Below, in pieces: positions 26,201 through 32,929 of a DNA stretch of 64,000 nt (its first letter is position 1; the number at the start of each line of letters is the position of its first letter). The notes below the pieces were generated by a model. That model saw only the letters and a program-made list of their open reading frames with translations. It had not been told where the DNA came from and did not search any database. This DNA is from Euwallacea fornicatus. Taxonomy: Eukaryota; Arthropoda; Insecta; Coleoptera; Curculionidae. Location: NCBI RefSeq assembly GCF_040115645.1, contig NC_089551.1, positions 3,658,001-3,722,000 on the forward strand, read 5' to 3'. The translations under genes and the position numbers were made by a program.

Positions 26201-28714
26201 TTACGAATCAAAATTAAAGGAGAAAGACACTCACAGTCGATTTCCCGAAAGGCAAATCGGTAGATGATGACCCAGAGGTTGTAGAGACAGGCCAGAGACA
26301 CTATCATCGACCAATAGTAGGACAGCCTACCCGCTGGGTCGAACACGAACGACCACCCTGTAGATCCTGCTCTCAGACGTCCTGGATAGGAGTCGACACG
26401 TCGGAAGCCGTAGCGACTTTAAAACAAAGAATAACAATAATTAATTGCAAACTTTAGACCCAAACTAATGGCTTTGGCAATTTTTGATTTATTATTAAGC
26501 TTAAAGCGTAGCAGAATTTAGGAAAAACGTGCATTACTAGATGTAACTACAAAATTGAAAATTAAAACGAAAATGGCAACATCGTGTTAGGCATTTATTT
26601 GTCAGAAACATAGTCGATCCATAAAGCCTCCTGTAATGGAACTGTCAGTGCCGTTAGTCAAATCCTTCGGCAACGTTGTCACGTTGTTTTTAATCTATTG
26701 TTATTTCCTATTTCGTGTATATGTGCTAGTGGAGGGGGAAGATGTATTGTGGGTCACGTGAACTGTTCTTAATTGTAAAATGTTACACACTTTTCGTAAT
26801 ACAAAAAGCCGAAACAGTCAATTTAAAATCATCTTGAAATCTTCACGTATATACACTTCTAAATATCTCGAAAATCGAGAGAGGAAGCGATATGAAAATA
26901 TGGGTAAATTTTTAATCAATGGAGCGAGGCAAACTGCACAGGTTTAATGTAATATAAAGTTAGTCAAATTGTGTCATTAAATTATAGCCTGTCAAAAAGA
27001 AGCGATAATAATACTCTGGCAAAGAGACGCAATAATAATATATCACAAACCATAAGAGATTTATAATTTAATTGAGACAGTGGGCGGGTCCTCAGAAATA
27101 TATCCATTAAATTGATAAATTGCTACGTATGGTTCGCCAAAAAAGCACTGAAATGAAGACTTTCTTCTTTGATAACTCTTAAGGTTTCTGAGATTTTGCA
27201 CCGTTGACGGCATTATCAGCAGTCTCGCGCGAGTAATACCTCCACGTGTGCCGCATGTCGTAATTAGAGAATGTTACCGATCACGCAAGTTCACCAATCT
27301 AGTTCCATTAGAATTATATCAACAATGAAACTTTGGTGCTATAAGCGATATGGCGATCGAAACATTGCACAAATTTTACTAACCAAAATTAAATTTCGTC
27401 GAAAAGCAATTTAATACCCGTCATAGCCGAATTTACATTCAGCAGGAAACTGCGGGGATGAAGTTCTGAAGAAGAAGTAAACACGGCTCCAACTCAACTA
27501 GAAGTTGTGTTGAGTTGGCCAAATTGTTGGTCTTGATAAAACTATTTTGTATTACTCGGGCGTTCGCAGCTCTAAGATGACTGACTATCTTTTGCCTGAA
27601 AGGCGATTACTTTTTAGCTCTAACGACAACCAATGAGCAGAGTACACAAAAAAACGAGGATTCTATGCCATTATTGGTTGCATCAAAATTACTTTTGCTT
27701 TCATAGGGAATATCGACGTATCGCCAGAGGCTAACCGCATGTAAATAACGTCATATACGGCGAGAAATATGCAATAAAGCGTCGCGACGTCGTGCAGGCA
27801 TGAGCGCCGCCGGTCGACGCCGCCGTCATTTGGGACCGATAAACCCATTCTTCCAGGCTGGATTCAATCGGGGGCACGACTCGAATTTAGAGATTTGTCG
27901 CTGGATTTGCCTCTGGAGCTGCCAGCTTCTGTTTGTACGTATTAAGCCATGCATTTGTATCATAAATTTACCTTTCGGTGCCGTTACAGCTGCTGGTGCT
28001 CAGATGGTTGATGGAAGGGGGATTAGTACCGGCAGTTGAGCCTGGGGCGGTCCGCCAAGCCCCCAAGAGTGGTCCCTCGCCAGAGCTGGCCAACGTCACA
28101 CTGGTAGGCAATTTTAACTTGCTGCGCAAGTCTTTTCTGGAAAATGTTCCCAAATGTCACCTTTACGGTCTTAGGGCAAGGGAACGTAAAATACCTTCTG
28201 TGTTTCCTAGACAAATCTAATTCACTAGCCGAACTAACATTGGCAGCCCTGTTCACGTAGGCTGCCGGTAAACTGTCACGTGAGCTCGAAAAGAAACCCT
28301 CCTGCTGGAAACTGCTTCGCTCTGAGGGACCACATTTCGACATGCCGAGCTTGCACCCCACTAAATCTTTGAGAAAAAAATTCATACATTAAAATAATAG
28401 AGAAGCAAAATGTGGCGTTTGGAACAACCGAATGGAAGAGCCAACACGGGAGTTTTTATACCGGGTGGTTAAATATAAGAGAAGAGTTCATACTCAAAGG
28501 GCAGATGGAAAATAATATGCAATCCTCGTTTGGCCGATTTCTTACTTACTTAGTAAACTTTGCTTTGACACAGATTTGAGGACTCGATTCACGCTCTCGG
28601 TGCTCGATTTATGAGTGGAGGGACGGGCGGGGGGGTTGAGTGCTAGTTCCAGGCCCCCGCCGCTCCCTCTCAGACGCTCGCCCACCATGCAGCCACCCCC
28701 CGAGGTGATGATTC
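1948..28714 (-). CDS. Cngl: Cyclic-nucleotide-gated ion channel, insect CNG-like (Cngl) type; nine exons, partial at both ends
   Basis: Exons on the minus strand, in transcript order: 28714-28550, 28366-28195, 28136-27972, 26416-26235, 25950-25709, 25652-25454, 25406-25288, 25036-24946 and 2241-1948. Every intron is GT-AG and every splice joins in phase, giving 542 complete codons. The order of parts is that of a CNG channel: Ser/Gly-rich N-terminus, S1 (residues about 199-223), S2 (230-250), S3 (275-294), a charged S4 with RLSRLIKLYR (302-311), S5 (332-354), pore helix and TTIGD filter (385-398), S6 (408-438), C-linker from 439 and the start of the cyclic-nucleotide-binding domain, ending at SPGDYICRK. 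From family knowledge, such channels open on binding cGMP or cAMP and pass cations across the plasma membrane. The remaining binding domain lies beyond the left edge. The C-linker motif WLTQKCSDEERAV and the pore sequence fit the insect Cngl branch better than CNGA or CNGB; this subfamily call rests on memory of family sequences. Confidence 0.93.
2532..4452 (+). mobile_element. Nearly full-length mariner-like transposon with long inverted repeats
   Basis: TIRs of roughly 250 bp (2532-2790 and 4210-4452) align along their whole length; the outer ends are CAGTGCGAGTCTC and, inverted, CACTGCAAGTCTC. TA dinucleotides at 2530-2531 and 4453-4454 fit the TA target duplication of the Tc1/mariner superfamily. 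One decayed transposase lies between the repeats on the plus strand. At 1.92 kb this is the most complete transposon in the window, and it sits inside the giant Cngl intron. Confidence 0.88.
3042..3950 (+). pseudogene. Mariner-like transposase (DUF4817-type N-terminus), inactivated
   Basis: This is the transposase of the surrounding element. Its N-terminus (YLTETHKIEYLMMMGCGDG) matches the DUF4817-type helix-turn-helix found in many insect mariner-like transposases. The reading shifts frame near 3325-3340, continues as ISQPLVAGILKIQKFHPYKM and so on to 3717, then shifts again to a C-terminal part with FPGRWIGRKGPFEW and SRSPDLTPMG. The first catalytic Asp is replaced by Gly (LFSGESTF where FTDE is expected) and the second by Glu (FQSEGALPHF where QQDGAPPHF is expected). 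A TTG stands where a start ATG is expected. Frameshifts and lost catalytic residues make an active enzyme very unlikely. Confidence 0.85.
4506..5260 (-). pseudogene. Mariner-like transposase remnant, second family member
   Basis: Read on the minus strand, a degraded transposase runs from about 5260 to 4506. Recognisable pieces in order are ENAWERLVFCH then LLQQHAQNNDFISHVI, SDK where the first catalytic Asp-Glu lies (E changed to K), NEHVWASQNPHMIKSRRF, FSINVWGGI, and a C-terminal stretch with SWPPTFPDLNSLDFYLWGHM. Stops and frameshifts interrupt it. It lies immediately after the 2.5-4.5 kb element but in the opposite orientation. I could not define its terminal repeats. Confidence 0.75.
5470..5554. 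repeat. 11-bp minisatellite, unit like CTGACAGCAAA
   Basis: About seven and a half copies of an 11-bp unit (ctgacagccac, ctgacagcaaa and variants), with one or two changes per copy. Noncoding, in the giant intron. Confidence 0.85.
5821..6755. mobile_element. Non-autonomous TIR element, about 935 bp
   Basis: Long imperfect TIRs of about 230 bp occupy both ends: CAGGGTGAGTTAGAAAGAAT on the left and TAGGGTGGGTCAGAAAGAAT inverted on the right. TA at 5819-5820 and 6756-6757 looks like the target duplication. The middle is AT-rich and holds no transposase that I can read. Confidence 0.8.
6758..8433. other. Intron stretch without recognised genes
   Basis: No coding exon or transposon ends recognised. 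The one visible structure is an inverted repeat with 9-bp perfect arms (7274-7282 and 7292-7300) around a 9-base loop; its meaning is unknown. Confidence 0.5.
8434..8859. repeat. Diverged direct repeat, copy 1
   Basis: Aligns along its length with 9256-9637 in the same orientation. Shared blocks include ATGGCTGGGTTT, CTCCATTTGAAAT/ATTCCATTTGAAAT and GGTTGTGGAAGAC/GGTTGTGGAGGAC. Identity is moderate with many small gaps. No protein recognised. Confidence 0.7.
9035..9127 (+). repeat. Possible non-LTR retrotransposon 3' tail
   Basis: Lies between the two direct repeats. CCATGGGCTGAAAGACCATA is followed by ATGGCCCCTTTCCA, AAATAAAG and a short TA-rich tract, an arrangement often seen at 3' ends of jockey- or I-type elements. 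No coding part is adjacent, so this is a weak call. Confidence 0.25.
9256..9637. repeat. Diverged direct repeat, copy 2
   Basis: Second copy of the 8434-8859 repeat, offset by about 820 bp. The two may be neighbouring members of an unidentified dispersed repeat or a partial tandem duplication. Confidence 0.7.
9640..11343. other. Intron stretch without recognised genes
   Basis: No exon, clear transposon end or tandem array recognised. The short open frames here lack family motifs. Confidence 0.5.
11344..12220 (+). mobile_element. Shortened mariner-like element with TIRs
   Basis: Ends CAGGGTTTTACTCAAGTGCG (left) and, inverted, CAGGGTGTTATTTAAGTACG (right) continue as recognisable repeats for about 65 bases. 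A transposase C-terminal fragment lies inside on the plus strand (11615-11850). At about 880 bp it is an internally deleted copy. TA precedes the left end only. Confidence 0.75.
11615..11850 (+). pseudogene. Mariner-like transposase C-terminal fragment
   Basis: Readable in mixed frames: a decayed copy of the 'RSPDLTPLDFFLWG' block, then KSFMYRTPVNSEEKFIQRIR and DSCNQI, then NFEVEGRF where this family ends with a HFEQLL-like motif. No catalytic core is left. Stops and frame changes throughout. Confidence 0.65.
12221..13350. other. Intron stretch without recognised genes
   Basis: Nothing supported as coding. Around 12357-12405 a segment (ATCTCGGAAACTGTAAGAGA) resembles the subterminal repeat of the elements at 39.3-41.7 kb, suggesting a solo transposon end. 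Confidence 0.4.
13690..14600 (-). pseudogene. Mariner-like transposase remnant (left arm)
   Basis: On the minus strand, pieces of the second-Asp block (DEATAHYFLPF where QDGAPPHY is expected), the 'GNWIGQK' region, the SPDL-type block and the tail ending near the TTTTGAAC motif can be matched one for one to the plus-strand copy at 15000-15590. Many stops. The N-terminal third, up to about 14930, is only vaguely recognisable. Confidence 0.7.
14990..15240 (+). pseudogene. Mariner-like transposase fragment (right arm, first copy)
   Basis: An open stretch reading DLPHFQQDGASAYYFLPFRQ, WLRDRFPGNWIGQKRPIECP and SPNLTPLDFFLW. The second catalytic Asp (QQDGA) is intact and the third falls in the SPNL-TPLDFF block, as in DD34D-type enzymes. 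It breaks off at about 15240, where an overlapping fragment of the same protein begins again. Confidence 0.8.
15250..15600 (+). pseudogene. Mariner-like transposase fragment (right arm, second copy)
   Basis: Restarts the same protein region (LHFQHDGASPHF, then a decayed FPG..WI block) and continues to the natural C-terminus ending near QHFEHLKH at about 15611. Together with 14990-15240 it forms a head-to-tail partial duplication of the transposase. The right terminal repeat follows directly. Confidence 0.75.
15951..17224. other. Intron stretch without recognised genes
   Basis: No coding exon recognised. A CAGGGTGTCTC sequence at 16919-16929 resembles a mariner-type terminus, but no partner was found. 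Confidence 0.4.
17225..18600 (-). repeat. Very degenerate repeat array, unit about 100-120 bp
   Basis: Many recurring variants of GGAAATTTTCTGATAAATTT, GTAGAAAAT and CGGGGATT-type blocks occur at roughly 100-120-bp spacing. The reverse complement matches the units at 22555-23195. Copies are too diverged to define a consensus by eye. No coding potential beyond chance. Confidence 0.5.
17877..17935. repeat. Small palindromes inside the degenerate array
   Basis: TGGTATATACCA (17877-17888) is a perfect palindrome followed by two more TGGTATAT copies. Next, 17912-17922 and 17925-17935 are perfect 11-bp inverted arms (TTCTCTTGACA) separated by two bases. Confidence 0.85.
19185..20340 (+). mobile_element. 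Mariner-like element remnant
   Basis: A transposase C-terminus on the plus strand (19595-19885) is followed by sequence whose end (inverted CAGGGTGTCCCGTACGAGC) faces an AGGGTGTTATCG-like start at 19188. The subterminal regions resemble each other weakly. Boundaries approximate. Confidence 0.5.
19595..19885 (+). pseudogene. Mariner-like transposase C-terminal fragment
   Basis: Decayed remains of the 'FSWPDRSPDLTPLDFFLWG' region (seen as VFSWTDPS then FFLWRES), followed by ASKGDDRPHTNLNAPGIFQH and a tail IDHNGL resembling the usual 'CIDNNGMHFEHLL' end. Several stops and a frame change; no catalytic residues can be assigned safely. Confidence 0.65.
20341..22554. other. Intron stretch; one possible TIR element
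   Basis: 20460-20660 is locally GC-rich without coding signal. A candidate non-autonomous element spans about 21607-22043: CAGGGTGTTCGTCCCAGAAG on the left and an inverted CAAGGTGTCCGTTGC on the right, with the subterminal GATGGTTGCCGAAAAACTAA block that also occurs near 40.87, 44.13, 46.83 and 50.02 kb. The 134-codon open frame at 21039-21443 has no family features. Confidence 0.4.
22555..23195 (+). repeat. Very degenerate repeat array, unit about 100-120 bp (inverted relative to 17.2-18.6 kb)
   Basis: About six units, each running GGAAAG-(A/G)CGAA, then an AT-rich middle with ATTTTTAxTTATCAA, TTTTCTACATTTTT and CTACTAGAAAAATCC. The units are clearer here than in the partner array. Confidence 0.6.
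23655..23830 (+). repeat. Minisatellite, unit about 38-42 bp, with GATGAAGGCCGGGAATTTTC
   Basis: Four diverged units starting near 23670, 23714, 23752 and 23791, each with a GxGAA(T/G)-type start, a GGGAAxTTTTC-like core and an A-rich end. The same kind of unit forms the array at 56.2 kb. Confidence 0.6.
23945..24115 (+). repeat. Dispersed-repeat tail shared with 56.5-56.67 kb
   Basis: Alignable with 56510-56670. Shared blocks include the GCGGxGGTT start, GAGATGGAGAACGGG/AAGATGGAAGGGG, ACTATGTGGG/GCTATGTGGC, CTAAACCCACATGGCTTGAA against CTAAGCCCATCCGTCTGGAA, and GCAGATTxT..TAATC. Probably the 3' untranslated end of an R1-type non-LTR retrotransposon, because the 56-kb copy lies beside such coding remnants. 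Confidence 0.6.
24231..24298. promoter_or_regulatory. Palindromic octamer cluster (possible POU-factor sites) in the intron
   Basis: ATGCAAATTTGCAT (24231-24244) is a perfect palindrome made of two overlapping octamer motifs. A third octamer (ATTTGCAT) lies at 24291-24298. Between them is a perfect 8-bp inverted repeat TAGAACGT-AGC-ACGTTCTA (24263-24281), resembling a hormone-receptor-type inverted site. The motifs are seen directly; any enhancer role is inference. Confidence 0.3.
24946..25036 (-). CDS. Cngl: Cngl exon encoding most of S6
   Basis: The acceptor is TTAATTTCAG and the donor is CAGG|GTGAGT at 24945. Phase is 30 codons then one base. It encodes LLFGLLLFASVMGHVANIVT and SVSAARKEFQ, the S6 gate helix and the first turn of the C-linker. 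The next exon lies about 22.7 kb away at 2241. Confidence 0.96.
25288..25406 (-). CDS. Cngl: Cngl exon encoding the pore loop and selectivity filter
   Basis: The acceptor is TTTTTGTTGCAG and the donor is CAG|GTAAGT at 25287. Phase is two bases then 39 codons. It encodes the pore helix SYYWCTLALTTIGDLPRPRS and the start of S6 (EYLFVIFQ). At the filter position where vertebrate CNGA subunits have Glu (TTIGE), this protein has Asp (TTIGD), followed by LPRPRSKPEY. The acidic residue is kept but one carbon shorter, which could alter divalent block; that is inference. Confidence 0.97.
25454..25652 (-). CDS. Cngl: Cngl exon encoding the end of S4 and S5
   Basis: The acceptor is TCATTTTCAG and the donor is GAAG|GTAAAA at 25453. 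Phase is 66 codons then one base. It continues S4 (IKLYRFWAFMDRTERHTNYP), then S5 (YLIHTLLVVFHWNGCVFHLV) and the turret (GFGSKNWVYSDS). The DRTExxTxYPN and HWNxC patterns are CNG-channel signatures. Confidence 0.97.
25709..25950 (-). CDS. Cngl: Cngl exon encoding S2, S3 and most of S4
   Basis: The acceptor is TTTTGTTTCAG and the donor is CTG|GTGAAT at 25708. Phase is two bases then 80 codons. Visible are S2 (VWFCLDYFADFLYLMDILVH), the S2-S3 loop motif FRTGYLEDGVLQTD, S3 (FYIDCLCLLPLDFLYLSI) and the start of the arginine-containing S4 (ILRLSRL). RTGYLEDG corresponds to the conserved RTGFLEQG motif of CNG channels. Confidence 0.97.
26235..26416 (-). CDS. Cngl: Cngl exon encoding the pre-S1 region and S1
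   Basis: The acceptor is TTTTAAAG at 26417 and the donor is CGACT|GTGAGT at 26234. Phase is one base, 60 codons, one base. FVFDPAGRLSYYWSM leads into a hydrophobic S1 helix (IVSLACLYNLWVIIYRFAF); the pre-S1 'DPxGxxxYxW' pattern is typical of CNG channels. Confidence 0.95.
26417..27971 (-). other. Cngl intron before S1
   Basis: Noncoding sequence between the N-terminal and S1 exons. No transposon ends or further in-phase exon recognised. Confidence 0.6.
27972..28136 (-). CDS. Cngl: Cngl exon, N-terminal cytoplasmic region
   Basis: The acceptor is ACATTTTCCAG and the donor is GAAAG|GTAAAT at 27971. Phase is one base, 54 codons, two bases, matching both neighbours. The exon encodes a basic start (KDLRSKLKLP) then a Ser/Gly/Pro-rich linker (TLASSGEGPLLGAWRTAPGS). 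Only 58 bp separate it from the preceding exon (intron 28137-28194), a size common in insect genes. The intron after it runs 26417-27971. Confidence 0.85.
28195..28366 (-). CDS. Cngl: Cngl exon, N-terminal cytoplasmic region
   Basis: The acceptor is TTTTTTTCTCAAAG, ending at 28367; the donor is AGAAG|GTATTT at 28194. Phase is two bases, 56 codons, two bases, and it joins both neighbours without a frame break. The encoded stretch is Ser-rich and hydrophilic (GFFSSSRDSLPAAYVNRAAN), as expected of the variable cytoplasmic N-terminus. Two in-frame ATGs exist, at 28385-28383 (upstream of the acceptor) and 28343-28341. Either could serve a shorter isoform. A TATA-like TATAAAAA lies at 28460-28453 in the preceding 183-bp intron. 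Confidence 0.8.
28550..28714 (-). CDS. Cngl: Cngl exon, N-terminal cytoplasmic region (first exon seen)
   Basis: The acceptor is a pyrimidine-rich tract ending in TTTAG at 28716-28715 and the donor is a perfect GTAAGT at 28549. The exon carries two bases, 54 full codons, then one base, so it fits the next exon exactly. It is GC-rich with ordinary codon use (GERLRGSGGGLELALNPPAR, then a Ser/Thr/Lys-rich stretch) and unlike the AT-rich surroundings. An in-frame ATG at 28688-28686 could be the start if the upstream acceptor is not used. Because the exon opens in mid-codon, I think an upstream exon is more likely. No upstream exon could be recognised between here and 64000. Confidence 0.75.
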
Positions 28715-28788
28715 CTAAATCATAGAAGAAAAATGTTTGTCACGCGTTACTTTAAAAAAGACCAGGGCATGGGCATGTGGGAGAAATA

Positions 28789-29690
28789 CAGGGCGTAACA
28801 TATCGTCATGGAGATATTTCAAGGAGCGGAAGTACTATGATAAATAAAAAGAAAAATGTTAGTAGGCCCATAGTCAAAACTGCACTATTTTCGTAATGCA
28901 GGGTGGCAAAGAATCGTACTTTTTCACATATTTGACGTTTACCTTACGTATGCCTTAAATTAAATTTTTTAAATCTTATATCTCTATAGTCTTTAAAATC
29001 TTCTACAACAAAGTATCAAGATCGTCAGTGGCAGCGTGTTATGTTTTTTGGGTCACATACTATTTTATGCTTTGCATCGGTTTCGCAATACCTTGTATGA
29101 ATTCTAATACAACATTTAAATTCCGTTTTCGTAAAGTTCGAAAAGTCTTTACCAAGGCAAATTAAGAATATACGGGAAGTAAGAAAAAAATAATCTTCTG
29201 GCTCAGCGATCAAGTATCTGAAGCATTTCGTAACATTTAAACACATTTCTTAAAATTAAAGTAAATCTAAACGGAGACGAAATTGCACAAAATTGTCAAG
29301 AGATAATAATATGGACCAAAATAAACAAAAAAGTCTTAGTGAACATGGGTCCACGAAGTAACGGTTCCGGAGATATGGAAGGTTATTCTTTTTTGGAACA
29401 TTTATTTACAATGATTTATTATGTACAAACAAAAGAAATTTGCAGCAAACACAAAAAACAAAATTACATAAGTTATTCAAAGTGCTCTCCTATTTCCAAG
29501 CAGGCACGACAACTTTTTAGAAATTTAAAACTTTTTCTAAAACCCGCTCATCAGCTCGGATTTGTTAGCATTTTGATTAATGCGTAGCTGCTGCTGCTCG
29601 AGACTATTTACAGAAGTCCCATAGACAAATGTTTTTAAATATTTTCAAAAAAGATATCTAAAGGGTTCAAATCAGGCGATCTTGCCGGCC
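28789..29690 (-). mobile_element. Mariner-like remnant, 3' end plus transposase C-terminus
   Basis: The end CAGGGCGTAACATATCGTCA, preceded by TA, continues for about 240 bp in parallel with the reverse complement of 53900-54131, the 3' terminal region of another element. A minus-strand transposase C-terminus lies at 29430-29690: an SPDL-like block, then VNSLEQ at about 29576-29593 and pieces matching 'ADERVLEKVLEISKSC' with losses. The N-terminal part is missing. It starts only 75 bp upstream of the first Cngl exon seen. Confidence 0.65.
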
Positions 29691-29819
29691 ATAAAACATA
29701 TCCGCCCCTTCCTACTCTTGTACTAACGATTATTGAATAACTAAATATGTATTAATGCTGAACATAAGATCCAAAAATACAATAATATCTAAAAGGTGTT
29801 CCATTTAGAATTAGCAAGC

Positions 29820-30075
29820 ATCGACTTCCGCTACAACCGAAAGTGCGACGTCATTGGAAATACTTTAGACGGGGTCGTCTCAAGTTTGTTACCAAACCGA
29901 TAAATTTCGTAACTACGTTCCTGTTAACTTTCCTAAAACGTCCAATGACGGCTCTCGGTGGGACACCCTGTATGTCGAAAATGTTGCGTTTTTGTCGACG
30001 AATCAATTAGCATTTTTTAAATATTTTGCAGAGTTCTATCGCCCCCCCATGCTGCTCTGGTACATGTTGTAGAGA
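29820..30075 (-). repeat. Mariner-type terminal-repeat fragment
   Basis: 29968-30071, inverted, resembles the outer ~105 bp of the 28789 and 54131 ends (CAACATGT..., TGCAAAATATTTAAAAAATG, TTTTCGACATACAGGGTG). It may be the opposite end of the 28.8-kb element, giving a 1.28-kb decayed element. Confidence 0.5.
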
Positions 30076-31749
30076 TATCAGTTTTGGTATCCAACGCCAC
30101 TGCCTCAAATTTAATAAGGTTTTGCAGTGAAACCGCACCAACCATGGTCACAGGATGCTATTGTGAACTTTTAGAGATATTAATCTGCGCCCCAAACTCT
30201 TGAGTAGAAGCTTGATGGAATCTTGATAATATCGAGAGCCGCGCCAAGAAAAACTGGCTGCTAATATCCATTTCAAAGCCTTCCGGAGTCGTGACGTTAT
30301 CTGCCGTAAATTCATCAATCTATTTTGACAGCACTTTTATCCTTCATTTTTTCACTATTGAGCACCCACTCTTGCGCTTATGGCTCTGTTTTATAATGTT
30401 TCACATCCAGCCGGTTATCCATCATCTTCTTGCTCCTCCGGTACGTTTGTTTGCACAATATTTCACACACGTTTTGGGGGGCGCAGCTCTATCAACCGAA
30501 TATAATGACGCAATTATCCCACAATCAGGCGATTTAAATAATAATAATTGTTGTGTTTGATGAGCAATCCTGGCCGGCACGTAACAATAAATTTAACCCC
30601 ACGGCAACCGCACAAACGAACACAGCTATTATAATAGAGATTCCGAAAATACAAATTAAACCAAGCGTATCTCATTTATAAGCGTGTATGAAATAAAATA
30701 GAGAACACATGCAGGAGCAATAAGGTCCCTGTTTACACCGTGTCGTTAATTACACCACCATAATTAAAACGCCGGCCAGCATAGAGCAATATGCAGGCCA
30801 TGTCCTCTGTCGAGGGTAGTTTGGGGTGTGTTCGGAATACATTATTATCATTTCCACGTAATTGCTAATGCTATTTTCTGTCGGATCTCATACGAGCAAC
30901 TCGCCAAATACTCACACACAGGAAAAGTCTAGGGATACTTTTAAAAAAATCCCAAAACCGATAACTGTATACAAGGTGGGCGGCGAGGAACGCCTCGGAG
31001 TTTCATGACAAAGCCGAAAGATTTTTCTTAACTGTTTCCTTTCTCAGATCCATAGAGGCGAACTAGGTCTACGTTTTAAAATAGTTTTCAAAGTATACAG
31101 AATGTCTCAAACACATGTAATTGACCAAAGTTGCACTTTTTAACGGGACCCCCTGTATATTATATAATTTTTGAATTCAACCATTGCAATAAAATTAAGC
31201 GGTTTTGAAAATAATTCAGTTTTTGTCAAAGTGTAAGATAATTTTCAACATCCAATCTCTCCTTTCATATTTGAGTTTTTTGAAACAACATTTTAACAGG
31301 AAGCCAACAATAGACCAAATTGTGTGCTGCAATTTTACAAAAACCAGCAATCTGCATGGGGTGCTGTAAAAGTTGCTTCAAATTTGTACAACTTGTAACT
31401 GTTAATAACTTCTTTAATTTAAATGAGACACCCTGTATGTTGTGTTGCTTCTAAATGCCGAATTTACTTATCTGCCGAATATAGTTAGAGTTCCCTAAAC
31501 CAAGCTCTACTGATTTCTTCAAAAACATGCGTTTTTAGAAAAATATCTAAATACACTGTTTCTATGTTATGCCACAGGAGATTGCAAAAATATCCATGGA
31601 ATTTTGACATTAAGTTACATTGCCACCCTGTTTAAGTCTGTCGTATTCAGTTAAAATACATATACTGTTACACATGAATGCAAGCCCTTACTCTGTATAC
31701 ATATTTTCATGGATTGAAAACATCTAAAAGTAAGTAAACAATATTCTTG
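30076..31749. other. Intergenic stretch with scattered transposon-like termini
   Basis: No gene recognised. Termini of CAGGGTG/CACCCTG type occur at about 31143-31155, 31428-31436 and 31623-31630 without clear partners. Confidence 0.4.
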
Positions 31750-31851
31750 AAGATATGAAAAATTTAGAATTTGGCGCTCTGCTGAAACATCAGATTGATT
31801 GAATTCCATTTCCTCGATACTAGCTAGTGCTTAAAAAAACTGTGTTTTACC

Positions 31852-32800
31852 GTGGAACGACAACATATAACTCTGCATGACGTGAATCTAGCAGTAAGCC
31901 TTCGCCAAACTGGTTTGAAACCAATAGAAATAGCTGAGCGTATGAGTGTTTCCCAAAGTATCAAATCAGTTCGTTATGGAGGCGGGAGCTTTGAGGACCT
32001 GGAACACCAGCTGAACAACACCCAGGACATGGAGGCATTACGGTGCACCTCAAGATCGATCCTTAGTTTTAACAGCTAGAAAGCAACCTCCGATTGCCTG
32101 AACCTGAACCAATCTGAATTGGTTGCAAATTTACCACGAGCATACCGCGCAACCTTGGGCCGAGATACCTCAAAGAGCTAATACTCATAATAAAAGTAGA
32201 ATTGAATTAATTGGGCTACAGGTTTATTCACTGATGAATCCAGAATTGGATTTCGCACAAACTCCCATTGAATAAGAGTATGAAGACGGTCTGGAAATGT
32301 TGAACGTTTACGACATGTCCAGAAAATCTATTCATACAGAGGTGGTGCAATAATAATATGGATCAGAATAATAATTTATAGCAGACCCGACCTTGTTTTT
32401 CCAAATCGGTTCCTAACAGCTCAATTGTAAATCGATACCATTCCTGACCCTACAGTCCGACCATTTGCTAGCTGTGTTGGCCAGAACTTTCGCCTCATGC
32501 ATGATAATGCATCCATATGTCGCCGATATTGTAACAATCTAATTGACCAACGAAGGTATCGTCTTATTGCCATGGCCAGCACAATTGCCGGATCTGAATC
32601 GAATTGAGCATATCTGAGTCATGCTTCAAAGAAGAGTTTTGCCACACATGGCTAACGTGCATGGTGCCTTTCGATTCCAGGAGCTACTGTAAGAAAAATG
32701 GAGAAGGATACCATAAGCAGAAATCTACAGTATCATTTTAAGTGTGGACGACAGAATTAAGGCTATAATTCAAAATCATGGAGGCCATACTTTGTGTTAA
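31852..32800 (+). pseudogene. Tc1-like (DD34E) transposase pseudogene
   Basis: The N-terminus reads LHDVNLAVSLRQTGLKPIEI then AERMSVSQS and a GGGSFEDL block, matching Tc1-type helix-turn-helix proteins. All three catalytic positions remain visible, in different frames: LFTDESRIGF near 32224, NFRLMHDNAS near 32488-32514 and PDLNRIEHI near 32588-32614. The second Asp (GAT, 32503) and the Glu (GAG, 32606) lie 103 bases apart, close to the 105 expected of a DD34E enzyme, which shows a small net deletion. The C-terminus ends near the usual GGHT-like motif (32779-32790). Stops and shifts throughout; no intact product. Terminal repeats were not identified. Confidence 0.85.
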
Positions 32801-32929
32801 ATTTCATCGTTTTCGGTTGCTGCGAATGTTTTGTTCAATTACAAGAAGAGCGTTTTTAATTGTATTTACAAGTTATAAATAATTCATTATAAGTTAAAAA
32901 TCTATCAATAAGAGCTTAGTTCTGTTATA

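Noticed and set aside
28023..28385. Reading the 120-codon frame 28385-28023 as one uninterrupted exon
   Set aside because: Past 28195 the sequence loses coding character and does not join the S1 exon in phase. The 58-bp intron gives a consistent frame through exon 28136-27972.
28453..28460. TATAAAAA on the minus strand upstream of the 28195-28366 exon as the main promoter
   Set aside because: It lies inside an intron once the 28550-28714 exon is accepted; kept only as a possible alternative promoter.
31093..31440. A further TIR element between CAGAATGTCTCAAAC and the inverted CAGGGTGTCTC
   Set aside because: The two ends agree for only about ten bases; similarity does not continue inwards.
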